A stretch of 64,000 nt of DNA from Gymnorhina tibicen (Eukaryota; Chordata; Aves; Passeriformes; Artamidae): positions 591,155 to 655,154 of the forward strand of contig VXAZ01007544.1 in assembly GCA_013399875.1 (NCBI GenBank). The letters run 5' to 3'. Shown one piece after another: positions 61,143 to 64,000 of this stretch (position 1 is the stretch's first letter; each line of letters opens with the position of its first letter). The translations under genes and the position numbers were made by a program. Below the pieces are notes generated by a model. That model did no database searches. It had not been told where the DNA came from and saw only the letters and a program-made list of their open reading frames with translations.

Positions 61143-64000
61143 GAAAGAAAACCCCCAAATTTTGATAATCAAGTGTATCTCTATGGTAATTATATTTAAT
61201 TATGTTTATAGCTTTTATAGCTAATTGGTAATTTTAAAAATTATTATTCCCAGGTAATTTTAACTGAAATTTTAATATATGGAAAGTGTAGAAGAACTGT
61301 TAGGGCAATGAAGAAATTTAGTGTTAATATAAAATATTCTTTAAATTTTTTCCTCATTTCTTTCATCTTGTGGATCAGGGTGGGGAAAGGCATTTCAGAC
61401 TAAAACTTAACATTAGGCACTGCCAGTACAGGTGTAAAATTACTGCCAGTTTAACAGATTTTCAGTATTAGAAGTCCGTATCAATGACAAGTTTCTTGCA
61501 AGAGAGATAATCCACTCTACCCTTGATAAACTGAAACAGTACAAGTTGCAGTCTGTGCTGGTTTTTTTTTAATAGCTAGTTAATCATAGAAGAATCTATT
61601 TTTCCTGAAGGTTCATCAGGCTAATAGGATGCATAGGAGAGAACAGCAATCCTACTCTATTGTGCACAAAAAGGGACCACTTCTACCTCCTACAAGTAGG
61701 GTGAGTTAGAAAGAAAAAGCAATATAAGATGACTAGAGTTAATTATAGTTTCTATGTGCTACCTGATTGAATTAATAACTTGACAAAAATCAGCTTTCTG
61801 GAAGACTGTTAAAGCAATTAAAACCCAGTTTTATTTCTTCCATTTCTTCATTATCAAAGATATCTTTTAACAAATTAAGTCTCAATCCATCACTGACTCT
61901 ACACAAGGGTGGCTTTTGATCCACGTGCTCACAGTTTTACACAGTTTTACATGTATGTTGGAGGCTACTTTTGAGGTGTGAGAAAGAGAAGAAGAGGGCT
62001 TCTGCTATTGCACTGGTAGGTGGTGGGGTTTTCCTTCCTGAGCTAAATCTTTACTTTTGTATCTTGAAAAAGTGTGGAGCTAAGGGCTAAAGCCCATTGC
62101 AAAGCAATTTCCTTGATGTTCCCATTTCCTGCGATTCCTTTCAAGGGAATGACATTGTAGAGAGCTATGAATCAAGTATCACTTACCTTGAAGCCAGACA
62201 TTCATCTATTTAGATGAGTTAAAAATCAACATTTGAGAAAACTGGGCTAGCTGCAAATGGCAATAAAAACTAAACTCTGTTTTCAAAGCATTCAAAACTA
62301 ACTGCAGTTAAGCAAGCTGATGAACTGGTGACCCATCACTGAAATGTCAGGGATCAGCAACTGGGAAAAGCTACGCTCTTTGATGGAGTTCAGTCTTGAA
62401 GTGCGTGAAGGGCGGAATGGTCTTATTTTAGTTGATATGTTTGCGCAGCAAATATTCCTGAACCTCAGGGATTTTGAGCAATTTTTTTATACCCCGATAA
62501 GCTACAAGAAATTGAGTGCTCAAATCTATTAAAACAAAATTGTCCTATCTGTTCTCGCTTCTTTACTGTTCTTCTTCCAGGGGGCTGAGGTACCTGCACA
62601 AAACATTAGATTACTCATTTGGATGGCTCTCCTCTTGAATAGATATATTTAAACAAAATTAATTCAAGCTCTTAAATATTCATGGCATTCCCATTTCACG
62701 ATCATGTGATAAATATTAACAGGAGGAAACTTAAATTACCTAAATATCCTCCAAAAAGACTCTAATTGAAAGAGGCATCAGACTTTGATTACTTACAATT
62801 TATCATTGGCATTGTAACTACTGACAATACCTAGAACACATTCAAGGCAAAATATCAACACAAAGTTTTGAAAACAGATATGAAATTGTCAAAGATTCAT
62901 CCAGAGATCCTGAAGAGAGAAAGCAGGAGAAGAAAATAATGGATTTTTTTTTGTTTAGGAATACGGTATGATTTTGTAAAAAAAAAGATAATAAAAATAG
63001 AAAAGTGGAACCGGTTTATTCATTTTTTTTTTGAATGTACTTTAAGGAGCAGAACAGTAGATTCTTAAAAAAACAATAAAAAATAGGAAATTGAGGAAAA
63101 CATAATTAACATTCTTTGAAAAGCTTAATGTAGAATAACTGAAATGCAAAGAGTATACACTGTAATGCCTCTGTTTTTTCTTTCCTCTGCTAGTACTCCT
63201 GTTATATTATCATAATGTGCATTCAAGTAAAATTATTTGAGTAAAATTATTTGATTTTAAGCTCTAGGAGAGGGCAAGTTGCACTTCCTGCTTAAATGCA
63301 TGCCCCTTTTAAATATTTATATCATGTCTGGAAGTTACGAAGATGAGCTTATCATTAGGCATTAACCAGATCTTTGTAGTAATAATAAAAATATTTTGAC
63401 CATCTGTAAAGTCCTTTGTCCATAGATCACAGATGCAGTCCTCAAATGTCTAAATCTTGTCATTGTGAGTACTTGAGGTTCATGTGAAATGTCAGTATGT
63501 TCAGTTGAACTTCCTGTCTGAGTAAGAACAAGTCACAGAATAACCCACTTTAAGTAAGACATCCAAAATGCCTTTTTTAGGTAACTGGAGTTCGCACAGT
63601 TTCAAGAGAAGGAAAAGTAGTAATTCATTGGCTGGAAGATACCTACTCTTTAAAAGAAGAAACATGACTGGAAATAAAATACAGATTTTTTTTTAGTAGA
63701 TTTCAGATTTAAATGATACCTTTGTTTCAAGTATTGATGATGACATTCAACACGAGGTTATAAATTATGGGGTTTTTAAATGGCAATAAATCAACTATCT
63801 TTTTTATGTGTTTGAGGAAGGATGAGAAAAGGTAGCCAGGAAGGTCCTTGCACGGTTTCTGCAATGATGAAAGGAGGACTCACTTGTAATGACAAGGACA
63901 ATAGGAATGCAGGGGAAATATCTACTTAAGTAGATAATAACCTTGCATGTTCTATGTGTAGGGGGTTGGGGTTTCTTTCTTTTTCTTTTCTTTGCTTTTC
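61143..64000. other. AT-rich unique DNA, no gene seen
   Basis: No recognised gene or repeat family. A 62-codon plus frame at 62344-62532 is unremarkable. The final 40 bases are pyrimidine-rich. Confidence 0.6.
63226..63253. repeat. 14-bp perfect tandem duplication
   Basis: AGTAAAATTATTTG occurs twice back to back. Confidence 0.92.

Noticed and set aside
1..64000. CRISPR arrays, operons, bacterial-type promoters or ribosome-binding sites
   Set aside because: The DNA is vertebrate. No regularly spaced repeat array exists, and the tandem repeats found have two to five units without spacers.

Overview
The window reads as non-coding nuclear DNA from a bird, most likely a songbird. Four CR1 retrotransposon copies have the avian 3' end: the plus-strand copy at 22.2 kb ends in ATTCTATG units, and three minus-strand copies sit at 13.2, 47.6 and 53.0 kb. 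Long terminal repeats (LTRs) of endogenous retroviruses match the types I know from passerine genomes, with minus-orientation copies starting TGTCCTAGG and TGTCTTGGGG. The rest is AT-rich, CpG-poor DNA without long open frames, as in a gene desert or a very large intron. All family names come from remembered consensus sequences; no database was searched.

Layout. 0-13 kb: AT-rich unique sequence with a few short open frames behind good splice acceptors (6.49 and 8.99 kb, plus strand; 3.56 kb, minus strand), none recognised. 13.2-13.9 kb: minus-strand CR1. 14-22 kb: unique sequence with hairpins and a 20-bp palindrome at 21.9 kb. 22.2 kb: CR1 tail. 23.9-25.2 kb: the 3' part of an ERVL-type element that appears to be interrupted by a second LTR in the opposite orientation. 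30.36-30.88 kb: minus-strand LTR with GC box and TATA box. 34.1-34.4 kb: hydrophobic open frame. 35.3 kb: truncated ERVL-type LTR start. 40.4-45.0 kb: a block of very old repeats (two MIR-like SINE relics around a decayed CR1 of the kind well preserved in turtles and crocodilians). 46.9-47.4 kb: GC-rich solo LTR. 47.6-48.3 kb: CR1 containing the only N in the window. 53.0-53.4 kb: CR1 followed by an 18-bp tandem repeat. 60.47-61.14 kb: a complete solo LTR bounded by TG...CA and 5-bp direct repeats.

No gene can be called with confidence: no multi-exon gene, CpG-island promoter, tRNA, rRNA or recognised processed pseudogene was found. Most of the longer open frames lie in CR1 or LTR sequence or overlap each other on both strands. 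I found no credible evidence of a previously undescribed system. The items most worth a second look are the candidate exons with strong acceptors, the bounded solo LTR, the nested ERV locus and the ancient-repeat block.
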